Source of the DNA: Nannochloris sp. 'desiccata'
Taxonomy: Eukaryota > Chlorophyta > Trebouxiophyceae > Chlorellales > Chlorellaceae
Direction of reading: 5' to 3'
NCBI GenBank assembly: GCA_019044685.2
Contig: JAGTXX020000003.1
Location: 248,001-312,000, forward strand
DNA length: 64,000 nt
The notes below the pieces were generated by a model. The model was not told where the DNA came from and did not search any database. It saw only the letters and a list, made by a program, of their open reading frames with translations. The translations under genes and the position numbers were made by a program. Positions 22,871 through 31,718 of the stretch are shown one piece after another. The number at the start of each line of letters is the position of its first letter. The stretch's first letter is position 1.

Positions 22871-23530
22871 ATGTTATTGCAGATATCCGTCTCGAGGAAT
22901 TTCCTCGGACGTAGTCTGAGACTAGGGCGCCGGTTGACTACGGCGGCCAAAGCGGCCCAAACCGAACCTGTCGGAGCAGTTTCCAACCTTGAGGCAAGTC
23001 ATACTGACGCAACTGCAGCTACTGCTCGTCTCGAGAATAGTATTTCACATGTTATTTAAACCAATTTTCTCTTTATTCATGCGCAGGGCGGAGGGGATGC
23101 TGGCAAGATTTGGGATGCAGCAAATAAAACTATAAAGGAAAACCTGGCGTTCAAATATATTTGGAAAGTGAGTGCGGGTGTGGGTTTAGCGTCTCTTGGT
23201 CTCGGCTTGCAAATTTACAAGATGGATAGCGAGATTAACAAGATGGGAGGGGAGATCCAAAAAGTAGAGGTCCACGTCGGTGCGGTAGAAAAGGCCTTGA
23301 ATGAAAACACCAAGCAGTTAACTACAATCCAAGCAGAGAACTCCAAGCGGTTTGATAAGTTGGACTTGGTTCTCAGCTCACTGGCACCCAAGATTGCGGT
23401 CATGGAAAACAATATTGCATGGATGAGAGGAGACTACCGTGTGGTCAATCGCGAGCATGGCCCTTCCAACCAGGAAACCAAGCCCCCCACAGACGAGCCG
23501 TCGGAGGATGAAGACAGTTCTGATCACTAG
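22871..23530 (+). CDS. Mitochondrial-type single-span coiled-coil protein, 188 aa, GC-AG intron
   Basis: Exon 1 is 22871..22993 and exon 2 is 23087..23530. The donor is GAG|GCAAGT, a GC-AG intron; only this junction keeps the frame (Leu-Glu|Gly-Gly), because exon 1 runs into a stop if it is not spliced. The N-terminus, MLLQISVSRNFLGRSLRLGR, is Arg-rich and lacks acidic residues, like a mitochondrial presequence. A membrane span lies around VSAGVGLASLGLGLQIY (residues about 70-87). A coiled coil (about 90-145; INKMGGEIQKVEVHVGAVEK) and an acidic tail ending EDEDSSDH follow. The layout is reminiscent of mitochondrial inner-membrane coiled-coil proteins, but I cannot assign a family. Confidence 0.75.
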
Positions 23531-23733
23531 TGTTTCTCCGGCGCTTTCTTGTGTCCCTGCAGCTATTCCCGATGGCCAGGACGCCAGCCCCAGAAATGGC
23601 ACTGCCACCACCACCGCTGCGCAGAGTTACGCAGGAAGGCGCGCCAATGCGGCGAGCGAAGCTTCAGGTCCGGCCCCGAGATTTGCTGGCCTGTGTTGGC
23701 AGAGGAATGCAGTGCAAACTAACTGCCGTAAAT

Positions 23734-25475
23734 TCAGCTGTTTGCTTCACTACTGCCCTCAACAGCTTGTGCACTTTTGATTTCCACTTGCTCCTCCTCC
23801 AACTCAAATTCTAGTTCAAGAACGGCAGCAAGGTGTGCTGGTGAAGGCATAATCACCACGTTGTCCTGCTTCTCTTTCCTTCCAACCTTCTTAAAGAACG
23901 CCTCCCTGGGTATATCTTCGGCCATCTCGGAGTAGGGGCGTAGAGATAAAACATTGAATTCCACCATGGACAGCAGCACTTGTGCAGCTGTGACTTTTTT
24001 AGGGATACCACCCACCTTCTCTAGCGCAGCCTCTGCGTCCTCTTGACGAACAACGTGGTAGGGGTTGGCAGCAATGAGTCGCAGCACCGCTTTGTAGTGT
24101 TTTCGTTCCCAAATACGAGGGCCATCGCTGCCAACTGGAGGAGGAATTAATTCTGGACGTTTCAAACCTTCAGCGACCTCCATTTGAGGCTTTGACAACG
24201 TTTAAGCCACGCCTGTAAGCAATCAATAACAAGCAAACACATGTTGAGATTAATTATTTGGCAACAAACAAGAATTTAAAAAACACAGAAGCAAGTTCTT
24301 ACCTTTCTCCCAGCTATTGCACTGCTTGGCGTAGCCAACACAAACTTTGAGAAGATGAATGTTGCCACCACACACTGACCACACTTTCTTCCAGTCTTCC
24401 GGTGTCACGCCTAGACCTAAGGTCTCTGCAGATTGAGCTATCAAGCCTGGCCAATCTTCCTCGGTCCCCCACCTGTTGAGCACTTTACCTCCACAAAGAT
24501 ACACAAACGCCTCGGCGCTCGTCAGATCACCCAAGACTTGGTCATCACGCGAGTTTGCATCATAGCCCTCTGCAACCATGATTAAAACAAATATTTGTAA
24601 GTAATGCGACAAAGCTATCCTTCATTGGTATTCATGATAAAGGAAATTGATAGAACTTGCGTTTTTGTAGCCACGAGATCATAAAAAACTCCGACGAGGC
24701 AAGAATCACATGTGCAGTGTGGTACTGCTTGCAACTGCGCTTTAAAAACTCCAGAAACTGCTTTAAAGCAACCGAATCTTTACTTTTCCACAATTGCAAG
24801 GCATTAGCCTCATCTGCAGAGTAAAATGGAGCGAAAGAAAAAGGAAGAATGAGTTTAAATCAACAAGGGAGAGCGGGGCCGTGTTTTTATTTTTAAGCAG
24901 CGCACCTATAACAATAACTGGCTTCGTCTGCCCAGGTGGAAGGTTATTCAAGATCGTATTGTATGCATCAATGATAGCTGTCAAGTTGGTTGCGGTGTAC
25001 GGGGGGAAAACGTCTGCCATAAATGCATTCACTAGTTTTTCCCCTGGGACAGCTGCTGCAAGGATAGCAGTATTGTCGGACTCTGAGTTGAACAGGGCAT
25101 AAAGCTTGGAAACCGGCCCTAGCTGAGAAGCAAGTGCGCTAAGAAACTGCATACCTACCACCTCAGGAAGCTTGCGTGCCTGCTTGTGTAGTTGCTGTGC
25201 CATCAGTGCTGGGCTGGAGGTATTATGCATACCGAGGTCTATGTGCAATATGCGTGGGCCTTCTTGCTCTTTGAGTATTTTAATTAATTCCTGCAGAGAG
25301 ATTAGGTTTGGAAATATTAGGTTGCAATGGATGAGTGATGTACAATGTGTCAAAACGATGAATGTGCTGATGCTCAACTTTCAGTTGAGGCATGACTTAC
25401 CGACTTTCCGCTGTTCTTAGGGCCAAGAAGCAGTAGAGATAATGTGGGTTGTCGCTTCAAGTGGTTCATGATCAT
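23734..25475 (-). CDS. AAA-like P-loop ATPase with winged-helix-like C-terminus; in-frame TAA in the last exon
   Basis: Proposed exons are 25475..25401, 25290..24906, 24813..24661, 24569..24303 and 24212..23734. The Walker A motif GPKNSGKS ends exon 1 and Walker B VIVIDEAN spans the exon 2/3 junction, as in plant and archaeal-type small AAA/STAND ATPases. Exon 3 ends at a GC donor (AAAAAC|GCAAGT). All junctions keep frame. However, after the best acceptor (TTGCTTACAG) the fifth exon reads Gly-Val-Ala-TAA (24204-24202) and then remains open, in the same frame, for the 149-codon C-terminal part. Either the protein ends there, a weaker in-frame acceptor ending at 24168 (CGCTGAAG) is used, or the allele is damaged. 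The C-terminal part has the basic helix KHYKAVLRLIAANPYHVV. The start lies 12 nt after another ORF's stop. Confidence 0.65.
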
Positions 25476-25487
25476 TTTATACGCTTT

Positions 25488-25823
25488 TTAACGGTTGAAG
25501 AACTTTTCCTCATTATCTGGATCTACTTTCATTTTCGAAAAATCGGGCCACACTTCAGGCATGAATGCTTCAGCCGCCGACGCAAGTTGAGCATCAGCAA
25601 TAGCGTCATCATCTTTTGTGGCATGTGGAATGTGTGACACTGTAGGAAGAATACTCCGCTGAAGGTCCCTTGGAGAGATGGATGACAGCTTGGTATAACT
25701 AGATTGGGAGCGCCAGCGATCAAATTCTGTTAAAGGGCGCTGCTGACGACGACCAAAGTGTGGCGCCGCCGTTGCCGCTCGAGGAGCTGCTGCCTTGAAG
25801 GAGAGAGGTTGCACGAAATGCAT
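25488..25823 (-). CDS. Unknown 111-aa protein, upstream cistron of the ATPase locus
   Basis: The ORF begins at ATG 25823 (MHFVQPLSFKAAAPRAATAA) and ends in DNEEKFFNR at TAA 25490-25488. The first 30 residues are Arg/Ala-rich without acidic residues, a good mitochondrial or plastid presequence. The rest is hydrophilic with WPDFSKMKVDPD near the end. CACCTTGGTTCAG just upstream resembles a 3' splice site, so the 5' UTR may be spliced. The ATPase ATG at 25475 follows the stop by 12 nt, on the same strand and in the same frame. Alternatives are a two-cistron transcript, as reported for other green algae, or one gene interrupted by a stop. No family recognised. Confidence 0.6.
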   Translation of the reverse strand: MHFVQPLSFKAAAPRAATAAPHFGRRQQRPLTEFDRWRSQSSYTKLSSISPRDLQRSILPTVSHIPHATKDDDAIADAQLASAAEAFMPEVWPDFSKMKVDPDNEEKFFNR

Positions 25824-26427
25824 TCTCCTTATAATACTGAACCAAGGTGAGAGAGGAAGCAAGATAAACGTTAAAATCATATACACTGAAAATGGAGATT
25901 CAAACAACAGGGGTAGTGCAGCGTTCACCCTAGTGGCCGCAAAGCTTCACATATAAAGTTCAAACGTATATGATAGCGAACGGTGGCAGAGATCTGCCCG
26001 CACAACATTACGTATGGGATTAGGAATCTTTAGGGAACGCAGGGAATTTAGTTGAATTTGCGATCCAATTTTGATTTGAATTTAAAGTTCAACACGATTT
26101 TTTTGGCCCAGTCGCAGCGGGAGTAGCGTTCAATGTCGACGGTAATTTTTTTAAACGAACAATTGACGTTTTGTGGCAGAAATAATGAAATTTTACTATT
26201 TATGATACTTTCTTTTTTGCGTTTCTCGCTCTTATAAGATTTCGGTAAATAGTTCCGAAGAATGCACAATGTCTCTCTACGTAGGCAAAACTATTCTTTA
26301 AAACTTCTACAAGCATTATCGGCAAATCCTCTCTAACCAAATACTGGCCCTGAAAGCTTTGAAGCAAGTTGTGGATACCATCGATCGAATTCAAATTTCA
26401 CTTCACCCACAAGGAAAACCAGCCACG
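25824..26427. promoter_or_regulatory. Divergent promoter region, two-ORF locus / aldo-keto reductase
   Basis: About 600 bp of AT-rich DNA. It includes a minus-strand pyrimidine-rich acceptor-like site near 25838-25850, a TATAA-like run near 25950 and T- and A-rich tracts around 26100-26210. No ORF on either strand that I trust. Confidence 0.4.
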
Positions 26428-27582
26428 ATGATCAAATCACAGCTCACAACATGTACCAAATCACCAAGTAATCTATCCACAAGAACCCCAACTCGGGCAT
26501 TCTTCAATTTCTCCATCACTCCTCCAAAACTCCCGAGCATTGGCGGTGGAAACAAAATCTCCGAACGCCCTCTCTACCGCTATTCAGAAATGGTTCAGAT
26601 GGGGCCCTTCAAAGTCAGCCCTTTGGGTATGGGCACTTGGGCTTGGGGCAACAAGCTGCTCTGGGATTACGACGAAAGCCGTGATGCAGAGCTTCAAAAA
26701 GTTTTTGATCTTGCCGTCTCATCCGGGATCAATATATTTGATACTGCTGACTCGTACGGTACTGGAAAATTAGATGGACGTAGTGAACAGCTTCTCGGCC
26801 AATTTATCAGAGAATATCCAGGGTCTGATAAAGTACGCAACAACGTCAAAATCGCGACTAAACTTGCTGCGTATCCTTGGCGCCTTGCACCGTCTCAATG
26901 GGTCTCTGCTTGTAGAGCTAGCTTGAAAAGGCTGGGTGCTGAGAAAGTGGCTTTAGGACAGCTGCATTGGAGTACATCCAACTACGCTCCGTTACAAGAA
27001 AAGCTCATGTGGGATGGCTTGGTAGCTATTTACGATGCTGGACTGGTTGACGCCATTGGACTTTCTAATTATGGTCCTCAGCAGCTCCAAAAAATCCATA
27101 AATATCTCACAAAACGCGGTGTTCCTTTAGCTTCAGTGCAAGTACAGTACAGTTTACTCAGTAACGGCCCGCAGCAAGAGGACGTTAAAGCCGCATGTGA
27201 TGATCTCGGACTTGCATTAATTGCATATTCCCCTTTAGCTCTGGGTGTGCTAACAGGGAAATACAGTTTAGAAGACCCCGGATCGTTACCCGGTGGCCCC
27301 CGGGGGTATCTATTCAGGCAAATGCTGCCAGGATTAGACCCTTTACTAAGCACTCTTAATGAAGTGGCTAAGGCAAGAAAAAAGACGCCATCACAAGTAG
27401 CAATCAACTGGGCGATGTGTAAAGGTGCTGTGCCTATCCCTGGCGCAAAAAATCTGGCGCAAGCGAAAGAGAATTTAGGTTCACTTGGTTGGAGGCTTAA
27501 TGCAGGAGAAATCGCAGCGCTAGAAACAGCGGCGAAAAGAGCGCCTCGTCAGATGCAACAGAATATTTTCCAAACGAAATAA
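26428..27582 (+). CDS. Plastid aldo/keto reductase (At1g06690-like)
   Basis: A single exon of 384 aa starts at the first ATG in frame, MIKSQLTTCTKSPSNLSTRT. The first 55 or so residues are Ser/Thr-rich and basic, a plausible chloroplast transit peptide. The catalytic tetrad is visible: Asp and Tyr in NIFDTADSYGTG, Lys in IATKLAAYPWR and His in LGQLHWS. NADP-binding IPGAKNLAQAKENLGSLGW lies near the C-terminus. The order and wording of motifs (ACDDLGLALIAYSPLALG) closely match the plant plastoglobule AKR group. It should reduce a carbonyl substrate with NADPH; the natural substrate is unknown. A TGTAA lies at 27667-27671. Confidence 0.92.
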   Translation: MIKSQLTTCTKSPSNLSTRTPTRAFFNFSITPPKLPSIGGGNKISERPLYRYSEMVQMGPFKVSPLGMGTWAWGNKLLWDYDESRDAELQKVFDLAVSSGINIFDTADSYGTGKLDGRSEQLLGQFIREYPGSDKVRNNVKIATKLAAYPWRLAPSQWVSACRASLKRLGAEKVALGQLHWSTSNYAPLQEKLMWDGLVAIYDAGLVDAIGLSNYGPQQLQKIHKYLTKRGVPLASVQVQYSLLSNGPQQEDVKAACDDLGLALIAYSPLALGVLTGKYSLEDPGSLPGGPRGYLFRQMLPGLDPLLSTLNEVAKARKKTPSQVAINWAMCKGAVPIPGAKNLAQAKENLGSLGWRLNAGEIAALETAAKRAPRQMQQNIFQTK

Positions 27583-27948
27583 ACGTAGTAGAATTTCATT
27601 TAGTAGCCATTGTATTTAATGTTTTTAAAAGCTGTATACTGTTAGTCGAGAGTGTCTGTAGGACGTTGTAATCCCAGATTAAGTACGTACGAAAGTGGTA
27701 TTTATTCATTGGGGGGATCAAATTTTCTTTCAGTTGGAGAACTTGAAATTTCTCCAACGGCACGGTTTTATCATTTTAGACGTTTATAGTTTCGGAGATT
27801 TTTATTTGCTCTTCAGATTTAAACTATCAAACTTTACATTTGTCTGAATAGTAATTCTAATTGTCTTTGGATTTTCATACTGCGCGCCAACATCGTTGTA
27901 GCATTTAAAAACCCCCCAATATCCGATCAATCTTTTAAATCGTTGATA
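27583..27948. other. Intergenic region with hairpin
   Basis: 366 bp between two plus-strand genes. It contains the AKR 3' UTR (TGTAA at 27667), a perfect 9-bp hairpin at 27733-27758 and then AT-rich promoter sequence. No ORF. Confidence 0.45.
27733..27758. repeat. Perfect 9-bp inverted repeat, hairpin candidate
   Basis: GTTGGAGAA (27733-27741) and TTCTCCAAC (27750-27758) are exact complements around the 8-nt loop cttgaaat. It lies 150 bp after the AKR stop codon and about 190 bp before the next start. Confidence 0.65.
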
Positions 27949-29364
27949 ATGCACTATCTACGTCAGCCGCGTCCTGGTAGTAGGTTCCTTTTTACTACCT
28001 CCCACACACTTAGACTTTCACAGCTTCATCAATACAACACGCGCCCTTCTCCTTCCGCCACTTTCACTCCTACCACCCCCAACATCCTAAGAGGATCAGA
28101 GCGTCATCGGCGCAACATGCGTCGTTCCAAAACCACCACGAAATGTATAGTTGGCTTCGACACCTTCTTCCCTGCTTTAAACGTGGCTCCTGAGTTAGCT
28201 GTGTTGGCCAGTGCTGGCCTCGCCACAGGCTCCGTCGTAATAAATTATTTTTCCGGAGTGCAACTCGAACGCCAACGTGGAGAAATGGCTCTCGAACTTG
28301 AACGTGATAAAGTCTTCCAAACCCAACTTCAAGAACTCCAAGGCGTTATTGCCCGCTACAGAGGTCCTCTCTTAGAATCTGCTATTGACCTTGAACAACG
28401 CTTGTGGCACCTGATCACCGATCAATGCTTCGACAGTTGGGGTACCAACGAGGAACGCTGTAAAGAAGAAATTCGCTACTTGATGTTCACGTTAGCTCAA
28501 TTTCTTGGATTTGTGGAAGTTGTTAGAAGAGAAGGCCCTCGAGAACGGCCTTTCCTTCAAGCGGGCAACCCTCAAGGGTCTGACACACTTTCTACCTTGA
28601 TAGAAGGTATTCGCTTTATTCTCTGTGCTTCTCCTATTACCCTTGAGACCTGGTTTATGGAAGGACCCGACCGTCCTCATCCCGGTTCTCGAAAGCGTAG
28701 ATCACGAACGGAAGTTCTTCAACGAGTTACAGAAACTGACGTTTGCCCAGGTGCCGCTCCATTTTTAGATCCTCCTTTGATGAGACTTTCCCGTGGTCAT
28801 CAAAGAGCGATAGGGACCAAAATGATCATCACGCCTATGGGTGCAGAACGCCATTATACCATGTCGTACGGTGATTTTCATACCAGACTCGATGCTGATC
28901 CTAGCTTTGAATTATGGTTTGCAAATTTGAGATCAGAAACAGAGCGGTTGGCTCAAGGTGAGACGTGGAAAGGTGAAGCCCCTTTTCCAATTGGACGCTG
29001 GACTCGGGCTCTGTTATTACAGCAGTTGTTGGTGGAAGTTATGGATGTATTAGATCCAGATTGTGTGAGATTGTCTGTCGCTAGAAGGCAAAGATTGATG
29101 CCCATCAAGTGGGGTCAATTACCGAGCGTGTCTGCGTATCAAAAAAGGTTGAAAGAGCTTAGCGGAGCTGCAGATCTGGGGATGCACAGGGCTGCATTAG
29201 AAGGATTACGAGATTTAGTAAAAGGGCCCACTTGGGAAGATCCTGCTCCGCCTGCATCGCCATTGAAATTGCCTAGAGCGGTGGCGGAGGCAGCCGGGAC
29301 GAGTACTGTTGCTACAAAAAATGCTGCTTTGGATGCGTTTGGAGTGAATAGTGACGATGAATAG
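27949..29364 (+). CDS. Organelle-targeted protein of unknown function, 471 aa
   Basis: Single exon; the first ATG in frame is 27949. Residues 1-65 are Arg/Ser/Thr/Pro-rich with almost no acidic residues, a likely plastid transit peptide. A short hydrophobic stretch (APELAVLASAGLATGSVVIN) is followed by a helix with coiled-coil character (LERQRGEMALELERDKVFQT). The core contains RYRGPLLESAIDLEQRLWHL, LAQFLGFVEVVRREGPRER and LSRGHQRAIGTKMI. From memory these resemble a set of green-algal proteins of unknown function; I know no enzyme with this pattern. The C-terminal 50 residues are Ala/Pro-rich and probably disordered. Confidence 0.75.
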   Translation: MHYLRQPRPGSRFLFTTSHTLRLSQLHQYNTRPSPSATFTPTTPNILRGSERHRRNMRRSKTTTKCIVGFDTFFPALNVAPELAVLASAGLATGSVVINYFSGVQLERQRGEMALELERDKVFQTQLQELQGVIARYRGPLLESAIDLEQRLWHLITDQCFDSWGTNEERCKEEIRYLMFTLAQFLGFVEVVRREGPRERPFLQAGNPQGSDTLSTLIEGIRFILCASPITLETWFMEGPDRPHPGSRKRRSRTEVLQRVTETDVCPGAAPFLDPPLMRLSRGHQRAIGTKMIITPMGAERHYTMSYGDFHTRLDADPSFELWFANLRSETERLAQGETWKGEAPFPIGRWTRALLLQQLLVEVMDVLDPDCVRLSVARRQRLMPIKWGQLPSVSAYQKRLKELSGAADLGMHRAALEGLRDLVKGPTWEDPAPPASPLKLPRAVAEAAGTSTVATKNAALDAFGVNSDDE

Positions 29365-29842
29365 AATATGGATACTATCTAATGAATAAATTAACCTGCA
29401 TAAGCTACTAAACCTACTATTGAATAATTACATAACTTAATATTGCTCTGTACTAAAGTAATGTATTGATAACACATCCCTTGTAAATTAGAAATTCGGA
29501 GTGCTAGAGATAGAGCGGTTGCTTCCTCCCAGGCTGGAAAGGAAGCTCATTCTGTATGAGAAACTAAACAAGTAAAAATGGAGTAGTTGAATAGAAAGAA
29601 GAAGGCTGCCGTCGATGTAATCCGGAGGTACAAGTTTTCTTTAGAGGTGCAATTTGTGTTGGTAATTATTGACGTATTCTTCGTCAATTATGATTTATCC
29701 AATTCTGCTTGCAAGAATCTATCCATAACTCTCTCTGGTGTGTGGTGTCTTCAAGTAGATCAGTAAGCGAATCTGGAATTGATTTTGTGGCTTGCAACTG
29801 CTTCCTACTAAATAACACGCATTCTTAAATCAGTATTATCAA
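29365..29842. other. Intergenic region, no gene seen
   Basis: 478 bp, AT-rich. A TGTAA lies near 29481. GCTTCCT (29521-29527) and AGGAAGC (29540-29546) form a 7-bp inverted repeat, and another with a TGACG core lies at 29668-29688, 155 bp before the carotenoid-isomerase-like start codon. No coding sequence. Confidence 0.45.
29668..29688. promoter_or_regulatory. Inverted repeat with TGACG cores upstream of CRTISO-like gene
   Basis: ATTGACG (29668-29674) and CGTCAAT (29682-29688) are exact inverted copies around a 7-nt spacer. TGACG is the core bound by plant TGA-type bZIP factors, so this may be an operator; that role is inference from motif identity only. Confidence 0.35.
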
Positions 29843-31636
29843 ATGAATACATATACTCGTTTGAACTTGCAAGAAGGCATTCTGCCGGCAAAAGAATGTT
29901 TCTACAACAGAAATTATTTTCAATCCCAGATTGCATTTGTCCCCCGCCACCACAACAGAACAAGACGCTCTCCTCTATCCCTCAAAATCAAAGCTTCTTT
30001 TACCTGCTCCTCTCCCATCACTGCCCGTACTTCTGATAATAATGATATCCTTATAACAGAATGCGATGTTGTTGTCATTGGATCTGGAATCGGTGGTCTC
30101 TCTTGTGCTTCTCTCCTTGCCCGCTATGGCCTCTCTGTCATCGTATGTGAAAGCCACACCATACCCGGCGGCGCAGCACATGCCTGGATCCGTGATGGCT
30201 ACCATTTTGAAAGCGGCCCTTCTCTTTACAGTGGCATGGCTGGAAGAGGCCCTGCAGCGAATCCATTGGCCCTCGTTTTTCAAGCTATAAATGAACCTTT
30301 AGAATTATTGCAGTACAACGAATGGAATGTACTGCTTCCAGAAGTACCATCAGGCTACGCAGCTGGTGTCGGACCAGCAGGTTTTGATGGATTAATGACG
30401 ACAGCAGTAGGACCGCAGGTATTACCCCAGCTACGGGCTTTACAGGACGCTGTGGTGCCTCTGGCCAAGGCGGCAACGGCACTGCCCCCTGCTGCTCTTC
30501 GATTAGACCCAGGGGTTGTTGTTTCAGCCTTAGCTCGATATTTCTCTGTTTTATTACCTTCTTTACCAACGTTATCAAAATTAACAGCTCCATTTTCATT
30601 AGTGATGGATTCTGCGGGTGTTTCAGATAAGTTTTTAAGGAATTACATCGACTTGCTTTGTTTTTTATTAAGCGGTCTGCCTGCTGAAGGGACTATTACA
30701 GCAGAAGTTGCCTTTATGATGAAGGAATGGTTTGATCCTCATGCCACGCTTGAATTCCCAAAAGGAGGGTCACAAGCTATGGTGAATGCTTTGGTCAATG
30801 GGGTGGTCAAATATGGAAAAGAACAAGGACAAGTAAGATTAGGTACCCACGTCGAAGAAATTTTAGTAGATAGTAAGGACAGTGCGACTGCTCGTGGAGT
30901 GAGATTACGTAATGGGGAGATGATCTACGCTAGAAAAGCAGTGGTTTCCAATGCATCTACCCCAGATACACTCAATTTGTTAAACTCTGAAAATAATAAT
31001 GAATTACTGAATTCTTGGAAGAAAGAAGTAGGTAAGACCCCATTAAACCCCAGTTTTATGCATTTACATCTAGGGTTTGACGCTACTGGCTTAGAGAACG
31101 TGGGTTTACATCATATTGTAGTTAACGACTGGGATTTGCCTGGGGGGGTCACCGCTCCAGATAACGTGATCTTGATTAGTATTCCCAGTGTGATCGATCC
31201 GAGTCTAGCACCGCCTGGAAAACACTCTCTGCATGCGTATTTCCCAGCTACGGAACGATGGGCACCTTGGGAAGGGTTAGATCGTCGTTCAGACGAGTAC
31301 AAGGCGCTAAAAATAGAAAGGTCAAAAGCGCTTTGGGCTGCCGTCGAGAAGATCATCCCGGACATTCGATCCCGGATAGAGATAGAGCTAGTTGGAACTC
31401 CATTAACCCATGCCAGGTTTTTAAGAAGGCATAAGGGAAGTTATGGACCTGCTTGGAAAGCAGGAGAAGCGACATTTCCATTTGGTACCTCTCCCGTAAA
31501 AAAATTGTACTGCTGTGGGGATTTTGTTTTTCCGGGTATTGGCTTGCCTGCTGTAGCTGCTTCAGGGGCTGTAGTGGCAAATACATTAGTGCCTTTGAAA
31601 CAGCATCTTGAACTGCTTGACTCTATTGGACTCTAG
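29843..31636 (+). CDS. Carotenoid isomerase (CRTISO)-like FAD oxidoreductase, plastid
   Basis: Single exon of 597 aa. An approximately 65-residue basic, Ser-rich N-terminus should be a plastid transit peptide. The dinucleotide-binding fold starts with DVVVIGSGIGGLSCASLLAR, and the C-terminal FAD motif is LYCCGDFVFPGIGLPAVAAS. In between, TITAEVAFMMKEWFDPHATL, ARKAVVSNASTPDTL and SFMHLHLGFDATGLENVGLH match the plant At1g57770/CRTISO-like branch better than true prolycopene isomerase (CRTISO). These proteins belong to the phytoene-desaturase superfamily, and true CRTISO converts tetra-cis- to all-trans-lycopene. The exact activity of this branch is not settled, so I give no gene symbol. Length is normal. 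Confidence 0.88.
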   Translation: MNTYTRLNLQEGILPAKECFYNRNYFQSQIAFVPRHHNRTRRSPLSLKIKASFTCSSPITARTSDNNDILITECDVVVIGSGIGGLSCASLLARYGLSVIVCESHTIPGGAAHAWIRDGYHFESGPSLYSGMAGRGPAANPLALVFQAINEPLELLQYNEWNVLLPEVPSGYAAGVGPAGFDGLMTTAVGPQVLPQLRALQDAVVPLAKAATALPPAALRLDPGVVVSALARYFSVLLPSLPTLSKLTAPFSLVMDSAGVSDKFLRNYIDLLCFLLSGLPAEGTITAEVAFMMKEWFDPHATLEFPKGGSQAMVNALVNGVVKYGKEQGQVRLGTHVEEILVDSKDSATARGVRLRNGEMIYARKAVVSNASTPDTLNLLNSENNNELLNSWKKEVGKTPLNPSFMHLHLGFDATGLENVGLHHIVVNDWDLPGGVTAPDNVILISIPSVIDPSLAPPGKHSLHAYFPATERWAPWEGLDRRSDEYKALKIERSKALWAAVEKIIPDIRSRIEIELVGTPLTHARFLRRHKGSYGPAWKAGEATFPFGTSPVKKLYCCGDFVFPGIGLPAVAASGAVVANTLVPLKQHLELLDSIGL

Positions 31637-31718
31637 AAAGAAAAATTTAAGCTTATTATTATCATCTATTCAATAAAAGACAAGAATCTTCAAATTTAAA
31701 AAGTGAATGATGAGTTTA

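Noticed and set aside
25475..25490. TAA reassigned as a sense codon
   Set aside because: Two in-frame TAAs at this locus raised the idea, but TAA is the normal stop of several clear genes here (MFS transporter, H+-ATPase, 76-aa gene), so code change is not credible.
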